This document shows positions 4,985 to 5,103 of a stretch of 5,103 bases of DNA, one piece after another. Every line of letters begins with the position of its first letter. Within the stretch, counting starts at the first letter, position 1. The DNA is taken from positions 1 through 5,103 of the forward strand of contig CALBTC010000097.1 of the NCBI GenBank assembly GCA_937967805.1. The letters are read 5' to 3'. This DNA comes from an uncultured Anaerolineaceae bacterium. Its GTDB lineage: Bacteria; Chloroflexota; Anaerolineae; Promineifilales; Promineifilaceae. The translations under genes and the position numbers were made by a program. The notes beneath the pieces were generated by a model. The model had not been told where the DNA came from. It saw only the letters and a list, made by a program, of their open reading frames with translations, and made no database searches.

Positions 4985-5103
4985 ATGAAAATGTTACTAA
5001 ACGGAGAATGGGTGGACCGTTCCCAAAAGATTGAGGTCCGAAATCCGCAGGATAACAGCCTGGTGGATACGGTGCCGCGGGCAACGGCCGTAGACATGGA
5101 AGC
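4985..5103 (+). CDS. NAD(P)-dependent aldehyde dehydrogenase, N-terminal part (probable aspartate-semialdehyde dehydrogenase, DoeC role)
   Basis: An open frame from the ATG at 4985 runs off the right edge after 39 codons. The start [20 protein letters not shown] followed by [14 protein letters not shown] is the standard N-terminal beta-strand region of the aldehyde dehydrogenase superfamily (LxNGEWVD, then NP, then TVPRAT). The catalytic Cys and Glu and the NAD-binding region are beyond the window. Downstream of a diaminobutyrate transaminase in an ectoine locus, the likely job is oxidation of aspartate semialdehyde to aspartate (DoeC; the ssd gene of other ectoine clusters). Substrate is inferred from context only, and other semialdehydes remain possible. 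The ribosome site is weak (GAGA, about 10 nt upstream), so the Met at codon 3 is an alternative start. Confidence 0.82.
   Translation, partial: MKMLLNGEWVDRSQKIEVRNPQDNSLVDTVPRATAVDME

Noticed and set aside
1..5103. CRISPR array, tRNA, rRNA or transposase genes
   Set aside because: I found no regularly spaced direct repeats of 25-40 bp, no cloverleaf-like stretch, and no transposase-like translation on either strand.

Overview
The window is a mixed-strand locus for using ectoine, a compatible solute, as a nutrient. A short leftward arm (1-1412, minus strand) carries the start of doeB and the whole of doeA. A rightward arm (1698-5103) carries a GntR/FCD regulator, the lipoprotein EhuB (an ectoine/hydroxyectoine-binding protein), an EctB/DoeD-family diaminobutyrate transaminase, and the first 39 codons of an aldehyde dehydrogenase. 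A 285-bp divergent intergenic region separates the arms and holds the best candidate control sites.

The gene products fit one pathway. EhuB captures ectoine outside the cell. DoeA opens the ring to N-acetyl-diaminobutyrate, and DoeB removes the acetyl group to give L-2,4-diaminobutyrate. The transaminase then makes aspartate semialdehyde, and the aldehyde dehydrogenase oxidises this to aspartate. The permease and ATPase partners of EhuB are not in the window.

The organism is probably not a proteobacterium, and a Chloroflexota (Anaerolineae-like) bacterium is my tentative guess. EhuB is a lipoprotein whose cysteine is followed by a long Asp/Glu/Thr-rich linker, a style common in that phylum and in Gram-positive bacteria. 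Two genes (doeA, ehuB) have strong AGGAGG ribosome sites, base composition is close to half GC, and intergenic gaps are repeat-rich. No rRNA or other marker is present, so this stays an inference.

The non-coding DNA is unusually structured. The divergent region has two promoter-like sequences that face each other across a 25-bp palindrome. The ehuB-transaminase gap holds a 122-bp nested inverted repeat around an ATTCCC-N8-GGGAAT hairpin. The transaminase-dehydrogenase gap is an inverted array of 7-bp units that runs into the end of the transaminase gene. In addition, the 8-bp palindrome ACGGCCGT occurs seven times across the window, where about 0.1 is expected by chance. I saw no tRNA, rRNA, CRISPR array, transposase or clear rho-independent terminator.
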